Assembly (NCBI GenBank): GCA_033239005.1
Contig: BSQZ01000100.1
Location: 1,230,001-1,294,000 of the forward strand
DNA from: Lamellibrachia satsuma
Lineage: Eukaryota > Annelida > Polychaeta > Sabellida > Siboglinidae
DNA: 64,000 nt
Direction: 5' to 3'
The translations under genes were made by a program, and so were the position numbers. The notes below the pieces were generated by a model. It did not search any database and had not been told where the DNA came from. It saw nothing but the letters and a program-made list of their open reading frames with translations. This document shows, piece after piece, positions 12,440 to 40,394 of the stretch. The first letter of the stretch is position 1. Every line of letters begins with the position of its first letter.

Positions 12440-12755
12440 GTCTTCACAATATGTGTCCAGTCATTGTTTCAAGAAGCCGCGTGTTGCATATTCTTCCGAC
12501 TATTAAACTATGTTGTTTGTCTGCAACTAAATTGTGGGCTGTCATATTACCCATACTAATGATGCTATCGTACATTGTGTATGCTATTGCAGTCACGCTC
12601 ACTGGTCTGTGTTTAGCCTCGGTGTATTTTCTCCCTTTCATGAATATCGACGATGCATTAGCAGCCTCCCAACCAAGTAGTAATATGTCTATCGAAATAG
12701 GACATATTTTTTGTTTCAATCGTACTGCGAACTTGCTTTCTACCCGGGTATGCAT
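12440..12755 (-). mobile_element. Reverse transcriptase fragment
   Basis: Minus-strand frame of about 100 codons: WEAANASSIFMKGRKYTEAK, HRPVSVTAIAYTMYDSII, then NLVADKQHSLIVGRICNTRL. This is the finger/palm entry of a non-LTR RT (compare NYRPVSLTSVICKLLERL in the 48-kb element), with diverged key residues and no catalytic box. Confidence 0.62.
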
Positions 12756-13139
12756 GCCATGAAAACTTGATGATAAACAAATTGTGTCAGTGTTTTCTTA
12801 GCATGGAGTCGTATGCTTCTCTTTAAAGAGAATATGAGTAAAACCGCTCAACATCAACAATGAGGAAGGTTGCTCAATAATTTTATTTCACTAACTCACT
12901 CGACATTATTTTTTGCAGTGAAATAAACTGTCATTTTTGATAACGTATACAAACACATATGTTGCTAAATATTCGTATGTGAAATATTATACATCGACTT
13001 TTCCGAACACATGACATAATTGAAAACGATATGCAAATTTTTAATGTCCGTCTGATATATTTCCCGAAAAAAGCTTCTTTGTGGCACCTAATCAACTGCT
13101 ACGATCAAGTAATGGTTTTCTTAACTATAGTTGTTCCTG
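12756..13139. other. No recognised gene
   Basis: AT-rich sequence. TTTATT at about 12883 would read AATAAA on the minus strand and could serve as a FReD-1 polyadenylation signal, although it lies about 730 bp from the stop. Confidence 0.4.
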
Positions 13140-13345
13140 TTACTAGACGACAATAATAATATACACGCAAGCAAGAGTTTGGACGTGTTCCATACAGACT
13201 ATAGTTGTTCCAGTTACTTGAATACAGTAATAATATACCTGCAAGCAAGAGTTTGGACGTGTTCCATACATACTATAATTGGTCCAGTTACTTGAAGATA
13301 ATAATAATAGACGTGCAAACAAGAGTTTGGACGTGTTCCAAGCAG
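13140..13345. repeat. 74-bp minisatellite, about 2.8 copies
   Basis: Landmark CAAGAGTTTGGACGTGTTCC recurs at 74-bp spacing with an AATAATAATA block in each unit. Confidence 0.88.
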
Positions 13346-13616
13346 AGAACATACCATTTTCTTTCAGATCGAAAATTATGTTACTTCAATACAATTATGG
13401 TATTTAAGAGTGCAGTAGAATAATTCCAGTTAAATGATCAGATTTAATTCGGAAGTACACACTCATAACGATTCAAATAAAAATAGGTAGTACGTGGATT
13501 TAGAACGCGTTCGTATATTTCAGAAGCGATATACGTGTTATTGTTTCATGCAGTCCACGCCGGCCTCCTTTAATATTAATGGACGCATTTCAGTCTACCA
13601 ACAACTAATTGTTCTC

Positions 13617-25813
<12,197 letters not shown>

Positions 25814-26999
25814 GATGACCCGAGACAACTGCGGAATGACGGTCAGGTTCAAAGTAGCTCTAGCGACAACTGTTCTTGTAAGCCGAATTGCACTCAGCCA
25901 CCGTATGAAGGGCCGCCCACGTCAGTGAAGCGCGCATGGGATTGTTCAGTCACTGCATCGCGTCACTTGTCCTATGTGGTCCCGAAATAGCAATCCGCGC
26001 TGCAATGACGTCAATCGCCTCTTAAGGTAACTGACTGCTCGGAGATCGTGAAATTTGACCGGAATGCGAAAAAAAAAATGCTGACTTATTCTGTTACATC
26101 AATTATCCAACATGCCTTTTCTATGTTATTTATTTTATGAAATGAACGAATTCATATAATAAACTACGTTCATATGTGATGCCTATCGTTTAAAGTCTTG
26201 TTTTTATGTATTGAGGCAAAACATATTTCGATTCAAGCGATGTTGTTTTGCGCCGGGTAAATATTCAACTACAACATGGTGCCCACCGCCATAAAGCTCA
26301 GTTTCTTCCCTTCAAGGTGCGGTCCATGTGTTCTAAATAAAGCTTACGTAGGGCAAGTAAGAGCGGGAATAACCGAAATCCCATCATGCAAAAATATCTC
26401 GCATCGTCTCGGCACAAAAAAACTAGCCTGCGAAATAAGCTGCAATTAGCACGTGTTAGCGAAGTAAACACGTGCAGTAATGGTGAGAAAAACGAAAAGA
26501 AGGACGACTAGAGCCGCCACCACTCGGTGCCTGGGGCCGAGGCTGCAGACTCGGTGCCTGGGGCCGAGGCTGGAGATTTGGTGCCTGGACCTAGTGCTAG
26601 TGCGTTACGTTGCATGAGGTAATAATATGTGATCATTTCATTGAATGAACAATATAAATTATGGTTATTTTTGCTGGTCACAATGGGAATGGCGAAATGC
26701 ATGCTGTATGACTATGATGGTATATGACACATATTCTTAGATGGCCACGTCTTTATGTCGTAGAGTGGCTTCTGAACAAAAGTACCCTGCTTCACTCAGC
26801 GACGATGGAATAGATAGGCTTGGCAATATCAGTAAGTTGGATTGAACTGTGGTGCTTAAAATAGTATATGAGCCATCAAGTTACATGTCTCGGCGACAAG
26901 TCTGTGACAAATGGCATATTATCATATTACACACCTGCCGCATATATCAACCAATCCGTCAATGAGTTAGTAAAATTGGGCGACTAACATCGTCAACAG
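25814..26999. other. Region upstream of FReD-1, no gene recognised
   Basis: Expected promoter and 5-prime UTR side of FReD-1. No TATA box could be assigned with confidence. A degenerate 29-bp duplication around CTCGGTGCCTGGGGCCGAGG lies at 26522-26590. Confidence 0.5.
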
Positions 27000-27225
27000 G
27001 CATGATACGACAATAACGACCGACATTGTCAACACTTTTGACTAAGGTACACCGGCCAACATTGTTAACACGTTTGATAAAGCTACACCAACAGGCACTG
27101 TTAGCATGCTTAATAAAGCTACACTGGCCGAACCTGTTCACAAACACGATAAAGCTACACCCACCGACATTGCTAACACACTTGAGTAAGCTACATCCAC
27201 CGACAATGTTAAGCCACCTGTAAAA
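27000..27225. repeat. 36-bp repeat, about 6 degenerate copies
   Basis: Units of CCGACATTGTTAACACACTT followed by GATAAAGCTACAC-like sequence. Same family as the 36-mers at 9.5 kb and 62.1 kb, but without the GGTC tract. Confidence 0.75.
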
Positions 27226-27597
27226 ATTACCTGATTATACCTCTTAAAACATTATCTAGCTAAAACCTCTCAACATACGTAATACAGTCAAACAGACTGA
27301 GCTTAATTAAGCATTTCTAATTAACAAAGTGTACCTCACAAGTCATAACGTAAATTGCCAATTAAATGCAACTCGCATGACAGTTTAATTAAACATTAAA
27401 TGTACCACACAACATAACACCACACAACAAAATGGAGAATGGTTAGTGAAAAATAAGAGGTATTGCACCTAGCGGATAATGAGACATTGTAACTACAGTG
27501 CATGGTCATTTATGGACCAGTCTGTATTTCTTCTGCACGATTCGATTTTATCCTGATGTCAGTTTAATCTCAAATCGAATTACTCCAGTTAGAAAGT

Positions 27598-27652
27598 TTA
27601 ATAATAATAATAATAATAATAATAAGTATATTTATAAAGCGTCATATATCTT
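27598..27652 (-). repeat. LINE/SINE 3-prime tail fragment, (ATT)n
   Basis: On the minus strand GACGCTTTATAAATATACTT precedes (ATT)n, resembling the GGCGCTATATAAGT plus ATT tail of the L2-like LINE at 48.7 kb. Confidence 0.5.
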
Positions 27653-29283
27653 AACACAATTCATCCTGTGAATGACACAAAAAGGTATATAGCTAAGATG
27701 TCCGTGACGGAAATGGTCGAGCTGGATTCGTCCTGTGAATGATGCGAAGATGGATTCGTCCTGTGGATGGGCACAGTGTGCATTCCTTTTTGGGTTTGTT
27801 GAAATGTAGAAAGCACGAGAGCAATTCAACTACTTGAATGAGCATTTGGTATTATGTTACACGGATTATTCGATTGATTTTGTTCCGTTTAACTGCGTCA
27901 CTACGTGTAAACCCAGTAATACGAACATAATTTGACATGGTGGAGTATTACGCACTAAAAGTAAGTATCCAATTCACTGTTTATAGGCACATAACTAAGT
28001 GCTCCCATATTTCACTGTTGCTTCCGAATTTCAGTATTAATAGATACAAAATTAAGTGCAAAAAATCACGATGGATTCACGCAGGGACACAAACACACGT
28101 GTTGTTGTTGTTGTTGTTGCTGCAACAAAAACACAATTTACTGTAAAGTAACACCGACATTACTTGCACGTTCCTCCGATATCTTTGTTATTAAAATTAT
28201 AATACTATCTAGGTATATCGTTAACATAATGTGCTGACGCAACTTGTGTGTCACAACATCATGATAAATGAAAGGAATATATTGAGGATGGTTATTTGCA
28301 CTTAATAACATCGATAATAATATCACGGTAAGACGGTGTACATTAACAAAGGCAACACGTTACAGTAATAACCAAAATGCACTCGACCACTGTGCATAGC
28401 CAGAAACAACGCTACTGCGGATAACATTAGTATTGTTCTGTACGTTGGGCGGCGCCACTAATCTGCTTAAAAGGCCTCGTGGGGATGTGCAGTCGATGGT
28501 TCGACTTAAAAAGCACATGACTGTTTCGTTAGCGCTAACTCTTCGAGGGTTAACACGAAGTGGTTCAAGCTGTTAACCTAATGAACATAACATGTGCCAC
28601 ATCGTGTTATGATAGTCATTATCTAGCAACCACACCGCCTTTAGCTGACACACATCTCAATACTTCCGCTTTGTCGATTAATTATTATACATTTCAGGCT
28701 ACCAACGTTCTAGTGAACATGATCTAATAATTCAATGTGTTTGTTAGTTAGTTCACCTAGACATTGGTTCACATTAAATCAATTAATCCATGTACGATTC
28801 ACCGTAAAATCTTACGACTGTAAATGCATGATGTATTTAATCATGGTGCTTATATACCAATCGGACAAAACCCGCCAGCTGTATAGAGCCCCTGACACTA
28901 CCACGCACTCTCTTGACCGACGTACACGTGTGAGCGTACGTTGTAACATTGCACGTCTATTTGACATTTCAAAAGCATACTTTTATTGCTCCATGACACA
29001 CTATAATACATCCTTACTTTGAGAGGTCAACTGGAACAAGATATATTTCCAAGTGGAAAATTAAACGAATTTAAACTTTAAATGCTGTTTCGTTTATCAT
29101 GAAAATTGCAGGTGGACGGTTAAAACAACATTTTGTCTTGAGCCATCTTAAAAATAAACGTGCCGCAACCCTTCTGCTAAATACTGGATCCTGCGTGCAG
29201 CGTGAAGCCTGGTAACATGATTCTATTTAATATCAATGGTTATACAAAATTCTTGCGACTTTTGGTCACGTGTTTTGTGATTG
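27653..29283. other. No recognised gene
   Basis: AT-rich unique sequence between FReD-1 and FReD-2, with a short (GTT)n near 28100. No exon with family features was found. Confidence 0.55.
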
Positions 29284-33987
<4,704 letters not shown>

Positions 33988-34177
33988 AGCGCTGGTTAAG
34001 AAGCAAATGAGTCGGTCCAGCACGATGTTGCGGGTGTGTCATCGTGCTGGGGTTGGTGGGTTACAGGGTCCTCGTGTTGCTGGGGTTGTGGGTTCCGTGT
34101 TGCGTACGTGACAATGATTCGTTGTGTTAAATGAGTAATTTTGTTGTTCATTGTAAAGTGATCTAATATGTATTAGT

Positions 34178-34227
34178 GTGTGCGCGCGCGTGCGTGTGTG
34201 TGTGTGTGTGTGGTTGGGTGCGTGCGA

Positions 34228-34258
<31 letters not shown>

Positions 34259-34409
34259 TGTATGTATGTTGGCAAGCGTGCGGCCGTGTGTTGGTGTGTG
34301 GGGGGGTGTATGAGTATGTGTGTGTATTGCTTGCGTGCGTGTGTGTGGGCGCGATAATATTGGGATAGTTTAACCCTTTTCAATTAACATAGTCCTTATT
34401 TAAGTCCGT

Positions 34410-34472
<63 letters not shown>
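34178..34472. repeat. GT/GC-rich tract and (TA)n
   Basis: Imperfect GTGC/GTGT repeats at 34178-34345, then (TA)n at about 34411-34472, immediately left of duplication copy A. Confidence 0.9.
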
Positions 34473-34481
<9 letters not shown>

Positions 34482-34509
34482 ACATTCTGCTTTTCGTCAA
34501 AACTCTTAT

Positions 34510-34862
34510 CTATACCCTAAGTGGTCGTACCTTCATTTCGGTTAGCACGAAGAGAGGGGGTATACCCGCGCCAGTACGGCTGGTCACAGTTCAGCGTCAT
34601 TTTACCGCAACCGACATTGCCAGCAGCGCTGTTTTCGAAGTACCAGAAGCCGTTGTAACGTGCGCTGCATAAGTACTTCTGGTCTCTGTTATCGGTGGCG
34701 AAGAACGTTACGTTCGTCTGAAAGTAGTTATTGCTCTTGGCCGTCGCTGCTCCAGTGCTGAGGATGCGGTAATTCTGACTCTCGTCGCCGATGTAGAAAT
34801 TGTTGTACTCTGCCTAATACGACAGTCCGGTGGCTAGCTTTGCCTCAACTCGCACGGAAAAC
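34510..34862 (-). pseudogene. FReD-3 exon 4: C-terminal FReD half, nonsense and frameshift
   Basis: Aligns along its length with 52898-53249. TAG replaces a Tyr codon at 34814-34816, and an extra base near 34545 shifts the terminal TEMK strand out of frame. The Cys pair and YNGFWYFEN are still readable. Confidence 0.85.
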
Positions 34863-35230
34863 CTACAAGCAATGCATGCTATATAATATTGTGTGTGTAC
34901 GACCCATTTCAATAGTTAGACAATCAACATATTATGGGTACGATGAACGTAAGGTTTCTTTCAAAGTTTTTATTGTTGCGAAGGTCAGGATGGGACACGA
35001 AATGGTATTACAACGTCGGCCGGACGAAATGTTTATTCAATAAATACCTGTATTAGAATGACACTATGTTAGAATATGCCCTTGTTGACTAAGATATAGC
35101 GAAGAATGACGGCCATTGTAAACCAAACTTTTAATTCGTACTTTTCCACAAACACAAAGTGATTATGAACTCGATTCCATTCCATGCACGCTGTCTCCTA
35201 TGAACAGAAACGGCAAACATCGTCACTCAC

Positions 35231-35452
35231 CTAACGAACGGTTGTCTCGTAATCTGGTGTATTTTCTCCAGACCAAGCCAGAATTCGCCGCGAACATCGC
35301 CGAAGCCGTTCTTATATTCATCCCAGCTGCGATTGAATTAAGCAACGTACGGGCGCTACGTCGTTGGATGACGATGTATTTATCCACAGTGCAGAATACG
35401 GGAAAATGGGGCATGAACGGTTCCAGGAGTATGCGCTCGCCAATATCAGTCA
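35231..35452 (-). pseudogene. FReD-3 exon 3: N-terminal FReD half, frameshifted
   Basis: It runs in frame through ILLEPFMPHFPVFC and YIVIQRRSA, then loses one base relative to FReD-4 (222 versus 223 bp). The [17 protein letters not shown] sequence continues in another frame up to an intact-looking donor GTTAG|GTGAGT. Confidence 0.82.
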
Positions 35453-35897
35453 CTGGAAAACGATCGTATTGCTTACTATATCATATAGATATAACCATAG
35501 TCATGTTATTGCGTCATATTGTGGCAACGAGTCTGGAGTTGAAATATCGTTGGCTTGTGCGGAATTCCAACCGTAATTGTATACATATCAGACATGACAT
35601 TATATTATCAATAAAATATTGGTTGGAAATTCACTGCAATAAATCCAATGCCATTTAAACCTTCTTCATAATGCATCTGGGAAATGTCAAACGTACGAAC
35701 ATTACTCACGATTATTTACCTTCCTGTGGAATGCAATCCAACTAGTTAAGTCGGCTAAATGGCAACTTTGGAAACAGTATCCGAAATGACGGAGAACGTG
35801 GAATTGTGGCATAAGTGCGCATATTAATAAAACTGAATGTGACATATCAAGAAATCTTGCAAAGCAAAATAGTTTCAGCAACATAAAGGAGATGCAC

Positions 35898-35960
35898 CTT
35901 GAGAAATGTTGCTACCCGTCAGTTGAACGAAAGTTGGTTGTATCATCTCTTCTGGACATC
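35898..35960 (-). pseudogene. FReD-3 exon 2: shortened Cys-Pro exon
   Basis: Acceptor GCCAG|GATGTCC and donor CTCAAG|GTGCAT match FReD-4, but the exon is 63 bp rather than 96 bp. It encodes CPEEMIQPTFVQLTGSNISQ, so the sequon is kept. Confidence 0.65.
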
Positions 35961-36397
35961 CTGGCAACGTAAGCAAACATCACAATATAGTACAACGTTG
36001 TGCAACCATGACCTTGATACAAAAAATATGTCAACCATTTTTTCTCTCCAAATCAACCAGTTGTTTCAAACCACTATCGCTGGTAAATAGTTTTGCTAGA
36101 CACTGCTAATGTACTCTTTTAGTATTTGTTTTATCCATTTTACATGGTTCTTAGCGTTCTTAGCATTTGAAGAAAACATCAGAAAAAAATATGCTTATAA
36201 TTGGCCCGACAATTACTCGCTATGGTGAGAGGATATTATTTATATTTCGGTATCCGCAAGGGTCGTTATTTGAGTCTAACTAATATATTTCAAGACACGA
36301 TGAAGTGTTGCTATGTCAATTCACCAATACAATTTTCTAACTGACATAACATTGTAAAAGTTGTCGACTCAACTCGGGCGTATGTCGGATTTCTCAA

Positions 36398-36765
36398 TGG
36401 GGAGGCTAGGGTGCGAGTCCACAGGGGGAGGCCAAGGGGGCGAGTCCACAGGGGGAGGCCAAGGGGGCGAGTCCACAGGGGGAGGTTAAAGGGGAGACCA
36501 AGGGGGCGAGTCTACAGGGGGAGGTTAAAGGGGAGGCCAGGGGGGCGAGTCCACAGGGGGAGGTTAAAGGGGAGGCCAAGGGGGCGAGTCCACAGGGGGA
36601 GGTTAAAGGGGAGGCCAAGGGGGCGAGTCCACAGGGGGAGGTTAAAGGGGAGGCCAGGGGGGCGAGTCCACAGGGGGAGGCCAAGGGGGCGAGTCCACAG
36701 GGGGAGGTTAAAGGGGAGGCCAAGGGGCAAGCCCACTGGGGGAGGCTAAAGGGGGAGGCCAAGTT
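36398..36765. repeat. G-rich 27/39-bp mosaic minisatellite, copy A
   Basis: About ten or eleven units starting GGCGAGTCCACAGGGGGAGG. Short units (27 bp) continue CCAAGGG; long ones (39 bp) insert TTAAAGGGGAGG. Dense G4-G6 runs on the plus strand give quadruplex potential. Confidence 0.92.
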
Positions 36766-36965
36766 TAGTCACTCGTTAGTTTACCATGTCACCGGAAAAA
36801 AATAAGCCATGGGTCATGGCCGAGTGGCTTCACCCCTAAATATGCCCTGAACCTCATCTCGTTATGCGTCGATGTGGATTGTAAACAGAGCGAGGGAGCG
36901 AAGTTGTTTTCCCGACCGTCGACCGTCTTGAATTTTAATGATTTTCAAGAAACAGTGACTGAAGG

Positions 36966-37584
36966 TTTTTTCAATGTTGTTTCAGCAAGCACAATGACAC
37001 ACTCCAGAGCCTCTTGAATGCACATAAACAAATCAAGCCGGTCTGGTATGCGTGTGCCAATTCATGTAGAGTAGGTCTACATTACGTAAATATGTTTTAC
37101 ATGTTATGTCCCGTTACTCGATATCAGATAGAATCACAAATAGTAAACTTACATAAAAACAAAAACTATTTCTTATTCTATATTATATATATTTTGTTCA
37201 GTACTGGACATAACATAACATGACATCTTTACGACAAGTTGGCCTACTAAGGTTATATTGGGACGGGTCACTCTTTATGTTTCCACTGGTTACAACGTTA
37301 ACGTTTTTTACTGTTATTCGCAATTTTATATTTTTAATATTTTAAAAATCAACTAAGTTAATGTTTATTACACGCATAAATTGACAACCAACCACTGTAA
37401 ACATAAATATGAGCACAGCATAAATGCCATAGTCCACAAATATGACCATATCTCTGTTGAAAATTTATTTTGCGGCAGCAAAATAATGCCAAAAGGGAGA
37501 ACCATTTCAAAATCAACGGCACTATTATTCCTGCAAGTGAAACAATGACCTACTAGAAGGGACCTGTCCATGACTGTACGAATT

Positions 37585-37661
<77 letters not shown>

Positions 37662-37683
37662 ACGCACACGCACACGCACACGC

Positions 37684-37730
<47 letters not shown>

Positions 37731-37813
37731 CCAGACTAGTTTGACTTGTTTATGTGTATTCAAGTGGCACTGGAGTGTGTTACTGTGCTTGCTGAAACAA
37801 CATTGAAAAAACC
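36966..37813. repeat. Foldback-like element with inverted ends and (CA)n core
   Basis: The left arm 36966-37058 (CAATGTTGTTTCAGCAAGCA) and right arm 37718-37813 (TGCTTGCTGAAACAACATTG) are inverse complements over roughly 90 bp with scattered mismatches. Copy B retains only the right arm (about 57200-57285). A related short inverse piece lies at about 60700-60770. Confidence 0.55.
37588..37728. repeat. (CA)n with (CACACG)n centre
   Basis: About 140 bp; the middle third is a regular CACACG hexamer. Inside the foldback-like element. Confidence 0.95.
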
Positions 37814-37961
37814 TCCACAGTCATTGGATCTTGAACATAATAAACCTTCACGACGGTCGACGTGGCACAACTGACTCGGGAAAGCCACTTCGCTCTCCCG
37901 CACAGTTCACAATCTCGCGGTATGCCGCATCGACACGTACCGGGAGGCTGAACTCGTCGAT

Positions 37962-38450
37962 TCGTCTTATTTCAAATTCATTTGGTGACAAACTATCCTA
38001 CCTACCTAGTATCCACTACGACATGCTAGTTCGTTTGTGCAACTTTTGTTATGTTGTTATGATGAAATCATCAGACAAATTATTAAATTAGTTGGTGTTT
38101 GGTCAAACATTAACTGAAGTGAAATAACAAACTCAAGGACTTTTATTATAGACCTATGCACGTGTGCTAGTGTTTATGTTGTCGACTTTACTTGCTCTCG
38201 CTAAAGACACATGACCTTCAAGTTTAATATGGGTTGATGGCTAAAGATCGGCTACTTACTGACTTTGTACTTTACCAAATATAGCGACCAAAGTCAATTC
38301 TGTCTACTATATGTGAACAATAATACACATTAGCTAAACGTAATCAACTGCGGATATTTCTTAAAATATTCACACCTACACTCTTGGACATCAACGAACC
38401 GGATTCGCGATGGGCTAAGTCAGTTGAGGATGGAGTTTTAAGATTGTGCA
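37962..38450. repeat. Dispersed repeat R1, copy in FReD-3 intron 1
   Basis: Starts CTTATTTCAAATTCATTTGG and ends around GGATTCGCGATGGGCTAAGT. Its partner at 57405-57890 arose with the segmental duplication. Confidence 0.6.
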
Positions 38451-39135
38451 GTTGCCGTTATTAACTTGACCACTTTTACAATATTATGTCAATTAGTAAA
38501 TTGTACTAATGAAGTGATGTAGCAGTCGATTATGATGTCGTGACATACGGCAGTTATGGAAATTATATAGAAAGGAAACGGAAATCATATCGATTAGTCA
38601 TAGCGAGTTTTATGCCGGGAAAATTTCCAACATATTATGATGTATGATACTTGATCTTCACTAACAGTGGTCTCTCTCTAATAATGAGTCGCTCTACGGA
38701 CCCCCGGTGTGGGGAATATTCGCTTAAAGAGAAAACGTTTTACACCCCCGTTCCCTCCTGCACTGCGTCATGTACTACCCATGGATATATGGAACATCGG
38801 ATACATGGAACAGTTTGACCAAGTCACAACCTGTGTCTTATCGCGAGAATCCACTGTATTTAGATCTAACGCGAATTACTTACATTACGGAAAGACGATT
38901 ATGCGAACACGTGCTCCAAACAATGCAACATACTTCGCACAAAACATAAAAATCAGAGGCACGAATACGCAAATTTAGAGCGATTTTGTCATGATACGTT
39001 AACTTCAGAAGGAACGCTTTACAGTGTCCTTGGCTTTGCTAGTTCATACCGCTTTGTTGTAATGCAATTAAGTGAAACCGACGTAATTCGATATTGTGAT
39101 TAAGTGATAAGTGTAATAGTAAACTCAACCTTTAC

Positions 39136-39369
39136 AGGTTGAGTTTCCCGAGCCATTTGCTCTATTTGATTACGCAACTGAGCGACATTTTCGTGTAGAG
39201 CCACCACTTCGGCCTTCGACACCGGGTCTGGAGTACACAGACGGCTCTGGACGGCAAAACTGTACTTGCAAGATGCGCCATCGTCAACGTCTATTGGTTG
39301 TCCTAAAGCCAAACAACAGCCGACCACAAAAACGACAACGAGTCTTACTGTGTAGCATATACCCAACAT
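39136..39369 (-). pseudogene. FReD-3 exon 1: signal-peptide exon, donor lost
   Basis: ATG at 39367-39369. The reading frame is open through VVALHENVAQLRNQIEQMAR, but the segment carrying the FReD-4 donor is deleted. The remaining CAACCT|GTAAAG is phase 0, whereas the next exon needs phase 1. Confidence 0.7.
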
Positions 39370-40394
39370 GTCGTCGTCACGTCTTGGTGAAGTCCACACA
39401 ATCCTGTGTATGTGTGCGAAATAGCTCCTTTACCGCTTTAGTTGTCCCAATGTAATGTGTTGTGGATGTAATCCTGGCAAGAATGTCACACAGTGCACGA
39501 GTTGTTTGCAGTATGTATAATCCTGAATGATAAATGTTGACCCGGACACGAACTGGTTGTTTTGGGCGCCCACGCGGCGTAACGTGTTTTGGAAGTCATT
39601 CAACATCAACGAGCACCCGCAAAAAATGGCACACGCTGTCACACAACGAGTTTGTGTGCGTAAATTACAAGAAATGACGATGTTGGTGTCGCTTACACAT
39701 TACCACGTTTGAGTAGACCTGGACAAGCCAGATGTACCGCTTACTAAACGGGTTAATGTAATTACGATTATCTCGCAGACGTGTGTCAGATGTAACCCAC
39801 AATAGTGCAATCGCGCTATTGTTGGTGTGACGATAGCGATATGTATAATTGCATGAATAAACGTGTTTCATCAGTGTCACCGAATGGTTGTAATTGACAT
39901 GGAAAATCTACCAATTTAAGAGAATATAATGTTTAAATTGTATCAATAGTCAAGTAAAGAGATGTACATTTTTAAACATGATATTAAATCTTATTGTTTG
40001 ACCACATAACAAATTACACAAAAATATTTTTATATGTGTATCACCAAATGTACTATATGGCCTTATATTCTATGTACCATATGGCCTTATATTCTATGTA
40101 CCATATGGCCCTGTATGCTATTCAAATCTGTCAACACTGGCAATCACGCCACATTATAGCATTTAACTGTTGGATGAAAGGCTAAATATTCGCTAGAGTT
40201 CCCGGTCTATCACTATGTTTTGTTTTGCCACAGCTACGAAAATAACCTATGCAGACAGTTATGATAACATAGGCAATTTAAATGATCATATATCATTCAT
40301 GTAATGTTAAACATGTAACGTAACAAAACAGTACACCTTTATTCTACTGGTCTAAACTTTCCCGCTTGTTTGTCCCCCATTTATTCGGTCTCGT
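39370..40394. other. Upstream flank of FReD-3
   Basis: Collinear with 58838-60480 of copy B. Both copies share blocks such as GACCCGGACACGAACTGGTT. No additional exon recognised. Confidence 0.55.
40057..40130. repeat. 24-bp minisatellite, about 3 copies
   Basis: Unit TATGGCCTTATATTCTATGT plus ACCA. Present in copy A but not at the matching place in copy B. Confidence 0.85.

Larger units (their letters stand above)
34510..39369 (-). pseudogene. FReD-3: dead tandem copy of FReD-4
   Basis: Exon-by-exon counterpart of FReD-4: 39136-39369, 35898-35960, 35231-35452 and 34510-34862. Lesions seen directly: (1) exon 1 lacks about 60 bp that in FReD-4 holds the donor, so the remaining GT is in the wrong phase; (2) exon 2 has a 33-bp in-frame deletion; (3) exon 3 has a 1-bp deletion after QRRSA; (4) exon 4 has TAG at 34814-34816 where FReD-4 has a Tyr codon; (5) exon 4 has a 1-bp insertion before the terminal strand. 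The signal peptide MLGICYTVRLVVVFVVGCCLALG and CKYSFAVQSRLC survive in exon 1. With this many breaks it cannot encode the family product, although exon 1 alone could still make a short secreted peptide. Confidence 0.88.
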
